A stretch of 64,000 nt of DNA from Algoriphagus ornithinivorans (GTDB taxonomy: Bacteria > Bacteroidota > Bacteroidia > Cytophagales > Cyclobacteriaceae): contig NZ_FOVW01000008.1 in NCBI RefSeq assembly GCF_900115305.1, forward strand, positions 62,001-126,000. Direction: 5' to 3'. Within the stretch, counting starts at the first letter, position 1, and each line of letters starts with the position of its first letter. The notes under the pieces are model-generated. The model was not told the origin of the DNA. It saw only the letters and a list, made by a program, of their open reading frames with translations, and searched no databases. Positions 41,591-50,029 of the stretch are shown one piece after another. The position numbers and the translations under genes are program-made.

Positions 41591-42882
41591 ACCAAATTCC
41601 TTTCTAGAAAAAAGATATTTCTAGAAGATCCGTCCGCTTCAAAACCCAACTTCATTTCCAGCTTATCGGCAATTTTTTTACATAATGGAAGACCTAAACC
41701 AGTTCCTTTTTCGCGATTGGTTCCATACGAGGTTTTTACCTTGAATTCAAAAAGTTCATCCCGTAAGTTTTCCGGAATGACTGGGCCTTCATTTTGAACT
41801 TCCCATCTTAACATGTTTGGAGCCACTTTCAAGGAAAGTTCTATGGTAGAATCTGATTGGGAAAATTTCAGAGCATTATCTAAAAGATTTTTTAGAATGA
41901 TTTTAATCTCATTTTCTTCTAAATCAATTTCCTCAGTTTCGCCATCTATCTTAAGAGAAATACGCTGATTCTTTCTTTGAGCTTGAACCACCATTGTATC
42001 TCTGATTTCTTCCATCAAATCCTTGGGATCCACTTTTTTAAGTTCAAAAGTACGATCATCTAATTCAGTCATAACCCATGATAAGGTATTGTTTAGAACC
42101 TTGTTGAGATGAAAGCTTTGATTTTTTAGCTCTGAAAATATTTGCTTCATATCGTCATCATCAAACTCTCCCCGATCAACCATTTCCATTGTCGAACTCA
42201 AGGTTGCAATAGGATTTTTCAAATCATGAGACAAAAGAGCGATCAATTGATTTTTTTTCTGGTTGACATCCGACAGCTTTTCAAGATTTACTTCATTCTC
42301 TTTCCTCAGTTGATTTAAGAAAAAATTCTGTCTCTGATAATTCTTGATAAATACCATTACACCAGCATATACGAATAGCCCACACCAAATTAAAGTGATC
42401 CAATGATCCCAAAATCGGTTTTCCAAACTTGTATATATCCGAGGAACAGAATAGTATCCATAAACCTCCAAATAAAACAACATACTAAATGTAAGTGTGA
42501 CTAAAAATAACCAAATTGCCTTCCAAGCCCCTTTTATCAATATTGCTATGGCAACAATAAAAATAAAAAAGGTATAAAGCGTAGGGCCGTCGAATCCGTC
42601 ATTTTCAAAATAATTGAATATGATCACCATTACTCCTGCCCCAATCATCATGTTTAGGACTAGCTGGTACTTCCCAAACTTCTTCATATACCAATAGCCA
42701 ATAAAGAAGGGGATCGCTAAGGTTAATTTGAGACCAATTATAAAGGCACTCAGTCCAATAAAATAATCAGAAATGCCCAAAAAAATCATTAGTGTGCCGG
42801 CAAAAGCAGCAAAAACTAAAGCTATTTTATTTTGGAGTTCTTCTAGATTTCCAGATTTATCCAGGTACTCTAACACACTCAT
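41587..42882 (-). CDS. membrane-bound sensor histidine kinase
   Basis: A 431-residue kinase with about six membrane helices in residues 18-185 and no extracytoplasmic domain, followed by a coiled segment (QRQNFFLNQLRKENEVNLEKLSDVNQKKNQ). HisKA carries His219 in LIALLSHDLKNPIATLSSTMEM. The ATPase domain shows ILKNLLDNALKFSQ, WEVQNEGPVIPENL and GTNREKGTGLGLPLCKKIADKL. A seven-helix-like sensor of this kind probably detects a membrane-associated or internal cue. No response regulator is adjacent. It converges on lutC, overlapping its stop. Confidence 0.9.
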   Translation of the reverse strand: MSVLEYLDKSGNLEELQNKIALVFAAFAGTLMIFLGISDYFIGLSAFIIGLKLTLAIPFFIGYWYMKKFGKYQLVLNMMIGAGVMVIIFNYFENDGFDGPTLYTFFIFIVAIAILIKGAWKAIWLFLVTLTFSMLFYLEVYGYYSVPRIYTSLENRFWDHWITLIWCGLFVYAGVMVFIKNYQRQNFFLNQLRKENEVNLEKLSDVNQKKNQLIALLSHDLKNPIATLSSTMEMVDRGEFDDDDMKQIFSELKNQSFHLNKVLNNTLSWVMTELDDRTFELKKVDPKDLMEEIRDTMVVQAQRKNQRISLKIDGETEEIDLEENEIKIILKNLLDNALKFSQSDSTIELSLKVAPNMLRWEVQNEGPVIPENLRDELFEFKVKTSYGTNREKGTGLGLPLCKKIADKLEMKLGFEADGSSRNIFFLERNLV

Positions 42883-43006
42883 ATCAAAATCTCGTCGACA
42901 GCATTAAAAAAGCAAATAAAACTAAAAATAAAAAAACAATTCACAATACCGTACAATAACCTGTATTTAAAATACTAAATATTGATAATAAAGAGATGGA
43001 AGCGAA

Positions 43007-43387
43007 TTAAGCTCTAGAGTGAATCGCCACCCTATTTCCTTCTGTATCTAAAAACACTCCCATATAGCCCACGTCCTCCGAAATCATTCGTTTATCGATT
43101 TGTACTTTCCCTCCTGCAGCCTCTACTTTACCCAGTTCAACTTGGCAATCCGCTGAAGAAAAATAGATCAAAGCCCCTGCATGTCCACTTGTTTCATAAA
43201 ATTGCTCATGATATACTAAGCTTCCTCCTGCTCCTTTTCCCGTTTCGTCCCAAGGAAACCAGGCCATTTGAAAATCGCCCATGACTTGCTTGTTTAGCTT
43301 GCAATCAAATACGGACTCATAAAATTTAATGGCGCGATCCATATCTTTTACTGGAATCTCAAACCATCCTACAGTGACAGATTTCAT
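43007..43387 (-). CDS. VOC-family protein
   Basis: A 126-residue protein with two VOC modules: VGWFEIPVKDMDRAIKFYESVFDCKL and, in the second half, GALIYFSSADCQVELGKVEAAGGKVQIDKRMI...VGYMGVFLDTEGNRVAIHS. This matches the YdcJ/glyoxalase-like branch often named glyoxalase/bleomycin resistance protein, with no established substrate. It stands 40 bp after the beta-propeller gene on the same strand, so may be cotranscribed with it. Confidence 0.9.
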   Translation of the reverse strand: MKSVTVGWFEIPVKDMDRAIKFYESVFDCKLNKQVMGDFQMAWFPWDETGKGAGGSLVYHEQFYETSGHAGALIYFSSADCQVELGKVEAAGGKVQIDKRMISEDVGYMGVFLDTEGNRVAIHSRA

Positions 43388-43427
43388 AGCTTTAGGGTTT
43401 TATATATATAAATTGATAATTGGCTTT

Positions 43428-44468
43428 TTATACTCTAGTAAGCTTAATGGGATAGGTCTTTCCTGCATTCCATTGACATACATAGATATTTTCATCCTGG
43501 TCAATACAGACATCGTGACAATGCTTAAATACTGGATCTGATTGAACCATCAACTGAAGCTTGCCGTCCCGGTATTCGGGAGCTGTTCCTCCAGGATTAG
43601 AAACAACTTGGTTTTCCTTATCCAGAATAGTCACAAACCCTGAATTGTCCATTTGCTCTAAATATTTAAGTCTCGACCAACAGACACCTGCATACAGATT
43701 TTCACCATGAATTACAGGGCGGCATACAAAAGCACCTGGTAAAAAGATGGTTTCCAAATACTCCCCGTCCATCGTGAATTTCTTAAAGGAATTATGTCCT
43801 CTTGAGGTACAAATCAGAGAAGGTTCCTTGCCTCCACGCTGATCTACCGCTATCCCATGAGCAGTTTTAAACTGAGCGTCACTGTGTCCATCTCCTCCAA
43901 ATTTTCGAATGAAATTTCCTGACTTATCATATTGTAAAAAATATTGGGAACCATAGCCATCAGCAATGTATAAATCTCCATTGGGAGCGACCGCAGTCTC
44001 AGTTGGAGTCCACCGCATTTTTTCATCATAAATACCCTCTTTAGCGGGCATAGGGATTTCTGAAACCACCACACCACTCAGAGTAGTTTTGACAACTCTG
44101 CCTCCATTATCAACTATCCATAAATATTCGGCATCCCCCTCATCTACCAAAGTCAATCCATGGGCTGCATTCAGACCCAAAGTCCAAGTATCCAGCAGTT
44201 TTCCAGTTTGATCATAAATGATCACATTATTTTTGGGCTCATCAGTCAATAGAATCATCCTGCCTTTTCTATCCATGACCATTTCATGACAGTTAACCAC
44301 GGGAACTTTAGTGGGGTCTAAATTACCCCATTTCATATCTACTTTGTAGGTGAAATCTCCATGACCTAAAATTTGATCTTGTGCTGCAAATAAAGAAAAG
44401 TCAGGTTTAAGGCTCATAGCTAAAGTGATCAGGGAGGAATTTTGGATAAATCTTCTTCTGGAATTCAT
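43428..44468 (-). CDS. exported NHL-type six-bladed beta-propeller protein
   Basis: A 346-residue protein. The N-terminus MNSRRRFIQNSSLITLAMSL has a twin-arginine-like RRRFIQ motif, so Tat export is plausible. Repeated propeller blades of NHL/SMP-30 style follow: AHGLTLVDEGDAEYLWIVDNGG, ETAVAPNGDLYIADGYGSQYFLQYDKSGNFIRKFGG, TAHGIAVDQRGG, CHDVCIDQDENIYVCQWNAGKTYP. Propellers of this kind act as lactonases or as ligand-binding platforms; none is shown. It is divergent from the TIM-barrel gene at 44597. Confidence 0.87.
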   Translation of the reverse strand: MNSRRRFIQNSSLITLAMSLKPDFSLFAAQDQILGHGDFTYKVDMKWGNLDPTKVPVVNCHEMVMDRKGRMILLTDEPKNNVIIYDQTGKLLDTWTLGLNAAHGLTLVDEGDAEYLWIVDNGGRVVKTTLSGVVVSEIPMPAKEGIYDEKMRWTPTETAVAPNGDLYIADGYGSQYFLQYDKSGNFIRKFGGDGHSDAQFKTAHGIAVDQRGGKEPSLICTSRGHNSFKKFTMDGEYLETIFLPGAFVCRPVIHGENLYAGVCWSRLKYLEQMDNSGFVTILDKENQVVSNPGGTAPEYRDGKLQLMVQSDPVFKHCHDVCIDQDENIYVCQWNAGKTYPIKLTRV

Positions 44469-44596
44469 AGGTGCTGATTTACTTCAAGTTAGGAAAATGC
44501 AGGGAAGATGAAAAATCAAGATTCAGAGAATCAGATTTTCAATAGTTTGGCGCCGAAAAATTAAATAAATTTAGATATCCCAAACATTATCAAACC

Positions 44597-45421
44597 ATGA
44601 AAAGGCTCATTTTAAGTTTTATTCTCGCTTTTTTTTCATTTCAAATGAACGCACAGGAAATCGCATTACAACTCTATTCCCTCAGAAATCAAATTCCACA
44701 AGACCCTGAAAAATACCATCAAATGGTGGCTGATTGGGGAATCTCAGCTTTGGAGGGCTTGGGTAGGCATGAGATGTCAGAATTTGAATACTTGAAACTT
44801 TTAGAAGAAAATGAGCTGGAAATAGTGGGAGTTGGAGCTGATTTCAATCAGCTGGCTAGAGATCTAAATCCCATCATTGCACAAGCCAAACTTTATGGGG
44901 CTAAATATGTCACCTGCTACTGGATTCCTCATGAAGAAGGTCCTATTTCTTTGGATGAAATCAAACTGGCTACGGCTTTATTTAATCAGGTAGGAGCTGA
45001 GCTCAAAGAGCATGGACTTACTTTTTTATACCATCCACATGGCTATGAATTCGCCAAAGCTGGGAATGGAGTGGTCATGGATTATATGTGGAAAAATGCC
45101 GAAAATTTCGCTTTTAACATGGATGTCTTTTGGGTAAAAATGGGTGGTGGAGATCCGCTGAAAATCATGAAAAAATATAAAGGGAAATTCCCTATGCTCC
45201 ACTTGAAAGATAGAAAAATAGGCACACCGGGATCTATGGACGGACATGGAGATGTGGAAACCAATGTAGTTTTAGGCACTGGAGATATTGACATTTCAGG
45301 CATCATCAAAGAAGCCAAAAAGCAAGGCACAAAGTATTTGGTCATTGAAGATGAAAGCAGCAGATCAGTAGAACAAATCCCCCAATCTGTGGCATTTATT
45401 AAGAAGCAACTCGAAAAATAA
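44597..45421 (+). CDS. exported sugar phosphate isomerase/epimerase-like TIM-barrel protein
   Basis: A 274-residue protein with a Sec signal (MKRLILSFILAFFSFQMNAQ). It is a paralogue of the protein at 35043-35909, sharing AKYVTCYWIPHEEG, FLYHPHGYEFAKAGNGVVMDYM, FNMDVFWVKMGGGDP, FPMLHLKDRKIG, LGTGDIDISGIIKEAKK and KYLVIEDESSRSVEQIPQS. The metal-ligand pattern of xylose-isomerase-like barrels is kept. It ends 5 bp from the convergent dctM gene. Its role is unknown, but export suggests a free sugar derivative as substrate. Confidence 0.88.
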   Translation: MKRLILSFILAFFSFQMNAQEIALQLYSLRNQIPQDPEKYHQMVADWGISALEGLGRHEMSEFEYLKLLEENELEIVGVGADFNQLARDLNPIIAQAKLYGAKYVTCYWIPHEEGPISLDEIKLATALFNQVGAELKEHGLTFLYHPHGYEFAKAGNGVVMDYMWKNAENFAFNMDVFWVKMGGGDPLKIMKKYKGKFPMLHLKDRKIGTPGSMDGHGDVETNVVLGTGDIDISGIIKEAKKQGTKYLVIEDESSRSVEQIPQSVAFIKKQLEK

Positions 45422-45426
45422 TTTGT

Positions 45427-46722
45427 TTATACTCCGAAAAATCTTGGTAACCACAAGGAAATCTCAGGAAACAGCATAATCAGAATCAAGGCCAAAATCA
45501 TTGCAAAAAAGAAAGGCAGTAAGGGCTTTAGCACTTTTTGTATGCTCGTTTGGGCAACCCCTACTCCTATGAATAATATGGAACCTACGGGAGGAGTGCA
45601 TAATCCTATGCAAAGATTCAAAACCATCATAATCCCAAAATGAACAGGATCTACTCCCAATGCAGTGACAACCGGCAAGAATATCGGAGTAAAGATCAAT
45701 ACAGCCGGAGTCATGTCCATAAAAACACCCACAAACAGTAAGATCAGATTAATCATAATCAAAATCACGAAGATATTATCGCTTAAAGAAAGGAGCGAAT
45801 TCGAGATACTTTGAGGGATTTCTTCCGCAGACATTACCCAAGACATGGCCATAGAAGTTGCGATCAACAGCATAACAACGGCAGTAGTTTCGGCTGACTT
45901 TAGCAAAACAGAAGGCAACTCATTTACCTTCAACTCCCTGTATATCAAGGAAAGTCCCAGAGCGTATAAAACTGCAATGGCAGATGCTTCGGTGGCAGTA
46001 AATACTCCGGCTATGATTCCGCCTATTACTACAATTAATAAGAATAGACTTGGAATAGCTCTCCAGAATGTCTTCAATACTAACCCAATACTGGACCGTT
46101 CACCTGAGGGTAACTTTTTGATTTTCACCATAACGGCTGCGGTGATCATCAATAAAAGTCCGACCAATAAACCTGGTAAGTATCCGGCCACAAAAAGCGC
46201 AGCCACAGACACTCCTCCTGAAGCCAAAGAATAAACAATCAAAACATTGGATGGAGGTATAATCAAGCCTGTTGTGGAGGAGGTAATGTTTACAGCTGCC
46301 CCAAGCTCTTTAGGATACCCCTCCTTTTCCATTCTTTTTCCTAAAATTCCACCCATAGAAGATGCTGCCGCCACTGCTGAACCCGCGATTGCGCCCATCA
46401 GCATAGCTGCTATGACATTCACATGAAGTAATCCTCCCGGTAGTCGCCCAGTCAGTGCTTTGGCAAACTCAATCAGTCGATTGGCAATACCTCCTCGATT
46501 CATTAATTCCCCCGCCAAAATGAAAAAGGGAATAGCTAAAAGGGAAAAACTATCTAATCCAGTACCCATCCTCTGGGCAATGGTAGTCCAGGCAGGAACC
46601 GTTGCCACGGTCACCATCAAAGTCAGCAAACTGGATAATCCCAAGCTCCAAGCAACAGGTACACCTAAACCTAAAAAGACCAGAAAAGAAATCACCAATA
46701 CTAAAATGCTTAAAGTTTCCAT
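45427..46722 (-). CDS. dctM: TRAP transporter large permease subunit
   Basis: A 431-residue integral membrane protein with about 12-13 helices, DctM family. It has the N-terminal FLGLGVPVAWSLGLSSLLTLM, DSFSLLAIPFFILAGELMNRGGIANRLIEFA, MLMGAIAGSAVAAASSMGGIL and TSSTTGLIIPPSNVLIVYSLAS motifs, with the conserved TGLIIPPS helix break. It completes a TRAP system with the small permease (2 bp upstream) and binding protein. Neighbouring uxaA-uxaB genes suggest uptake of hexuronates. Confidence 0.94.
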   Translation of the reverse strand: METLSILVLVISFLVFLGLGVPVAWSLGLSSLLTLMVTVATVPAWTTIAQRMGTGLDSFSLLAIPFFILAGELMNRGGIANRLIEFAKALTGRLPGGLLHVNVIAAMLMGAIAGSAVAAASSMGGILGKRMEKEGYPKELGAAVNITSSTTGLIIPPSNVLIVYSLASGGVSVAALFVAGYLPGLLVGLLLMITAAVMVKIKKLPSGERSSIGLVLKTFWRAIPSLFLLIVVIGGIIAGVFTATEASAIAVLYALGLSLIYRELKVNELPSVLLKSAETTAVVMLLIATSMAMSWVMSAEEIPQSISNSLLSLSDNIFVILIMINLILLFVGVFMDMTPAVLIFTPIFLPVVTALGVDPVHFGIMMVLNLCIGLCTPPVGSILFIGVGVAQTSIQKVLKPLLPFFFAMILALILIMLFPEISLWLPRFFGV

Positions 46723-46723
46723 A

Positions 46724-47215
46724 TTAGGAAGTTTTAAGATTTGATGACAAATTCATGATGCTTTCCGCTTGATAAAAAATTACCAAAAGACCGCTAATTG
46801 GAATAATGATGTAAACGTAGGCCAAGGGTATTTCTAAGGCTGCAGAAGTCTGATCCAAAATAAAGGTAATGTAAACCAAATTGGTCCCTCCGATCACCAT
46901 TGCTACTATTGCAAAAATCATGACGCATACATGGATGATTATTTTTACTATAAGTTGATTCTTAAAACTCAGTTTTGCCTGAATCAAATCAATCGCTAAA
47001 TGCTCATCTTTTCCAGCCACATACGCCGCCCCAAGCATCCCCACCCAAATCAACATATATCTGGCAAGTTCATCCGTAAAGGCACTTGGATTTTGAAAAA
47101 TATAGCGAGATGCTACCTGCCATGACACATTAATAACCATCAAGGCCATCAGAATAACCAAGATAATGGCTACAAATCGGTCTACATTATTTTTTACAGA
47201 AGTTATGAACATCAA
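46724..47215 (-). CDS. dctQ: TRAP transporter small permease subunit
   Basis: A 163-residue, four-helix membrane protein of the DctQ family, with INVSWQVASRYIFQNPSAFTDELARYMLIWVGMLGAAYVAGKDEHLAIDLIQ, the conserved arginine/aspartate-rich part of the family. Two in-frame ATGs (47215, 47212) cannot be told apart. It lies between dctP and dctM with gaps of 8 and 1 bp. Confidence 0.94.
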   Translation of the reverse strand: MMFITSVKNNVDRFVAIILVILMALMVINVSWQVASRYIFQNPSAFTDELARYMLIWVGMLGAAYVAGKDEHLAIDLIQAKLSFKNQLIVKIIIHVCVMIFAIVAMVIGGTNLVYITFILDQTSAALEIPLAYVYIIIPISGLLVIFYQAESIMNLSSNLKTS

Positions 47216-47223
47216 TTTTGGGT

Positions 47224-48216
47224 TTATTGAATTGCTCGAATTGCCTGAACCAACTGGTAAATCTCCGGAGACTGAACTTTCAAATCTTCGTACATAGAGG
47301 AAACAGCCTCCCTAAAGGGCCCTTTATCCGGATAGGAAATCTGAACTCCTGCTTTTTTCAATTCATTCAAAGACTCCTCGGTGGCTTCTGCCCATATTTT
47401 ATATTGGAGTTCTGCAGACTCATCCGCAGCTTCTTGAAGCCATTGCTGCTCTTGCTCACTCAAACTATTCCAAACCTTGGTACTGACAATGACTACATCT
47501 GGCAAGGCAGTATGCTCATCTATGCTGTAGTACTTACAGACCTCGTAATGCTTGGAAGTGTACAAACTAGGTGGATTATTTTCAGCCCCATCCACGATTC
47601 CCTGCTGCAAAGCCGTGTATAATTCTCCATAAGCTACAGGAGTTGGTGAGCCTCCCATACTTTTTACCATATTGGAAGCAACTGCGCTTTCCATTACTCG
47701 AACCTTCAGTCCACTCAGGTCTTCAGGACTTTCTACTGGCTTTTCTTTGGTATAAAAACTTCTTTTCCCTGCATCATAATAGCAAAGTCCCCGAAGCCAA
47801 AACTCTTCCGGGTCTTGCAGTAATTGCTTCCCGATTTCTCCTTTCAATACTTTATTCAAATGCTCATCATCTCTAAAAAGGTAAGGCATCCCCAAAACTT
47901 TCATGGTAGGAGCAAATCCTTCTAAAGCAGCTGAAGAAACCTTGGTCATCCCAAGACTTCCAATTTGCAAAAGCTCAACCAATTCCCGCTCGGTACCCAA
48001 TTGCTGATTAGGGTATACCTTGACGATAATTTGGCCATTTGATTTTTCCTCCAGTCTCTGGGCTAAAAAAAGCATCGCTTCATGCACAGGATGGGATGGC
48101 ACCAAAGCATGTCCCATCTTAATTATTTTTTTACTCTGGGGCCCTTGGCAGGAAAGAGTAAAAAGACAGAAACAAATAAGTAAGAAAAAGTAGCTCGGTT
48201 TTTTTGGGTATAGCAT
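47224..48216 (-). CDS. dctP: TRAP transporter substrate-binding lipoprotein
   Basis: A 330-residue periplasmic binding protein of the DctP family, here lipid-anchored (signal ending LFTLSC, Cys23). It shows HEAMLFLAQRLEEKSNGQIIVKVYPNQQLGTERELVELLQIGSLGM, the VRVMESAVASNMVKSMGGSPTPVAYGELYTALQQGIVDGAENNPP segment with the substrate-carboxylate Arg, and LPDVVIVSTKVW. It is the first gene of the dctPQM unit and is divergent from uxaA across 141 bp. Uronate is the likeliest ligand, by context. Confidence 0.94.
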   Translation of the reverse strand: MLYPKKPSYFFLLICFCLFTLSCQGPQSKKIIKMGHALVPSHPVHEAMLFLAQRLEEKSNGQIIVKVYPNQQLGTERELVELLQIGSLGMTKVSSAALEGFAPTMKVLGMPYLFRDDEHLNKVLKGEIGKQLLQDPEEFWLRGLCYYDAGKRSFYTKEKPVESPEDLSGLKVRVMESAVASNMVKSMGGSPTPVAYGELYTALQQGIVDGAENNPPSLYTSKHYEVCKYYSIDEHTALPDVVIVSTKVWNSLSEQEQQWLQEAADESAELQYKIWAEATEESLNELKKAGVQISYPDKGPFREAVSSMYEDLKVQSPEIYQLVQAIRAIQ

Positions 48217-48283
48217 AGCATCAGCTTCTTATCTAACAAGTATAAGTTTTTCCAAGGTCAAATACTCAAAGAATTACGGAATC

Positions 48284-48298
48284 GATTTTGGTAAAATC
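48284..48298. promoter_or_regulatory. candidate operator between dctPQM and uxaAB
   Basis: GATTTT-GGT-AAAATC is a perfect 6-bp inverted repeat with a 3-bp centre in the shared intergenic region. It would suit a dimeric GntR- or LacI-type regulator of uronate genes, but AT-rich chance occurrence is possible. Confidence 0.3.
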
Positions 48299-48357
48299 CA
48301 AAACTCCTAACCTGACATTGCTTAAATTAGGTTTTCTATCAAAAGAATTAGGCCTAC

Positions 48358-50004
48358 ATGAATCCAAAAACCCTTCAAATCCATCCCAATGATAATGTTT
48401 TAGTAGCCTTGCAAAATCTTTCAGCAGGTGAATCTGTTTTTATGGGTGATTTTGAATTAACTGTCAAAGAGGATATTCCAGCCAAACATAAATTGGCAAT
48501 TCAGCCTTTAGAAATAAATCAGGAAGTAATCATGTATGGACTATTGGTTGGAAAAGCTACACAGACTATTCCGGCGGGGGGTCTTTTGAGCACCGAAAAC
48601 ATCAAACATCAAGCTGCAGATTTTGAAATCAACCCTTCAGCATATCAATGGGAAAAACCCGATGTCAGTCGATTTGAAAAGAGGCAGTTCATGGGCTATC
48701 AACGTTCAGACGGTCAGGTTGGGACTAGAAATTATTGGCTGGTTATCCCTCTGGTGTTTTGTGAAAACAGAAATGTAGAAACCATCCGAGAAGCCTTTGC
48801 TGAAGAATTGGGTTTTGCCAAAAGTAATCCTTACAAGCAATTGGTTAGGGCGATGGCTGATTCTTTCAAAAAAGGGAATCTAGAGGAATTGGATAGATTA
48901 CAAGCTGGGTCAGTTTCTGAAAAACTGGCTCCCAAACTGTTTGAAAACATAGATGGAATTAAATTTTTGACTCATCAGGGTGGATGCGGGGGAACCCGTC
49001 AGGATTCTGAATCCCTCTGTGCATTGTTGGCTGGATATATTAATAATCCCAATGTGTCAGGTGCTACGGTATTGAGTTTGGGTTGCCAAAACGCCCAGGT
49101 GGATATACTTCATCAAAAACTAGCTGCCATAAACCCATCTTTTGATAAGACGGTTTTGGTCTTCGAGCAACAAAAATCTGGCACAGAACAAGAGCTTTTG
49201 ACAGAAGCTATCAAGGAAACTTTCAAAGCATTGGTCAAAGCCAACCAAGCTCAAAGAAAGCCTGCTCCTTTGAGCAAGCTCACTATGGGCTTAGAGTGTG
49301 GGGGTTCAGATGGCTTCTCCGGTATTTCAGCCAATCCTGCAGTGGGCTATGCTTCAGACCTGTTGGTCGCACTGGGAGGAAAAACCATGCTAGCCGAATT
49401 TCCGGAACTCTGCGGTGTAGAGCAGGAATTGATTAATCGATGCAGCAGCGAAAAGAATGCGGAGAAATTTTCCCATCTGATGAAATCCTATGCTTCAAGA
49501 GCCGAGGCTGTAGGCTCTGGATTTGATATGAATCCTTCTCCGGGAAATATCAAGGACGGATTGATTACGGATGCAATCAAATCTGCCGGAGCTGCTAAAA
49601 AAGGTGGAAGCTCCCCTGTTACAGATGTCTTGGATTATGGGGAATATGCGAGTACACCCGGACTTAATTTGCTATGTACTCCGGGGAATGATGTAGAATC
49701 TACCACAGCATTGGCAGGAGCAGGAAGCAATGTAATTCTATTTACTACCGGACTGGGAACGCCCACTGGGAATCCAATTTGTCCTGTGCTGAAAATTTCC
49801 AGCAATCATCAGCTCGCCAAGCGAATGCCTGACATTATTGATATCAATACTGGCTTTATTATTTCCGGAGAAAAAAGCATACAAGAAATGGGGGAAGAAA
49901 TTTTAGAGAAAGTAATTGAGGTGGCTAGTGGAATTACGGATACTAAAGCCATGTTGCTGGAGCAGGATGATTTCATTCCTTGGAAAAGAGGGGTTTCCCT
50001 TTAA
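48358..50004 (+). CDS. uxaA: altronate dehydratase
   Basis: A 548-residue enzyme of the UxaA/GarD family; it removes water from D-altronate to give 2-keto-3-deoxygluconate. The N-terminal SAF domain (1-90) includes HPNDNVLVALQNLSAGESV. The catalytic domain follows with FMGYQRSDGQVGTRNYWLVIP, THQGGCGGTRQDSESLC, LGCQNAQ, TMGLECGGSDGFSGISANPAVGYASD, EFPELCGVEQELI and TTGLGTPTGNPICPVLKISSN. It precedes uxaB by 26 bp and is divergent from a TRAP transporter, together a galacturonate-type uptake and catabolic module. Confidence 0.95.
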   Translation: MNPKTLQIHPNDNVLVALQNLSAGESVFMGDFELTVKEDIPAKHKLAIQPLEINQEVIMYGLLVGKATQTIPAGGLLSTENIKHQAADFEINPSAYQWEKPDVSRFEKRQFMGYQRSDGQVGTRNYWLVIPLVFCENRNVETIREAFAEELGFAKSNPYKQLVRAMADSFKKGNLEELDRLQAGSVSEKLAPKLFENIDGIKFLTHQGGCGGTRQDSESLCALLAGYINNPNVSGATVLSLGCQNAQVDILHQKLAAINPSFDKTVLVFEQQKSGTEQELLTEAIKETFKALVKANQAQRKPAPLSKLTMGLECGGSDGFSGISANPAVGYASDLLVALGGKTMLAEFPELCGVEQELINRCSSEKNAEKFSHLMKSYASRAEAVGSGFDMNPSPGNIKDGLITDAIKSAGAAKKGGSSPVTDVLDYGEYASTPGLNLLCTPGNDVESTTALAGAGSNVILFTTGLGTPTGNPICPVLKISSNHQLAKRMPDIIDINTGFIISGEKSIQEMGEEILEKVIEVASGITDTKAMLLEQDDFIPWKRGVSL

Positions 50005-50029
50005 TCTCTTTTAGACCTAGTATGGAGTC

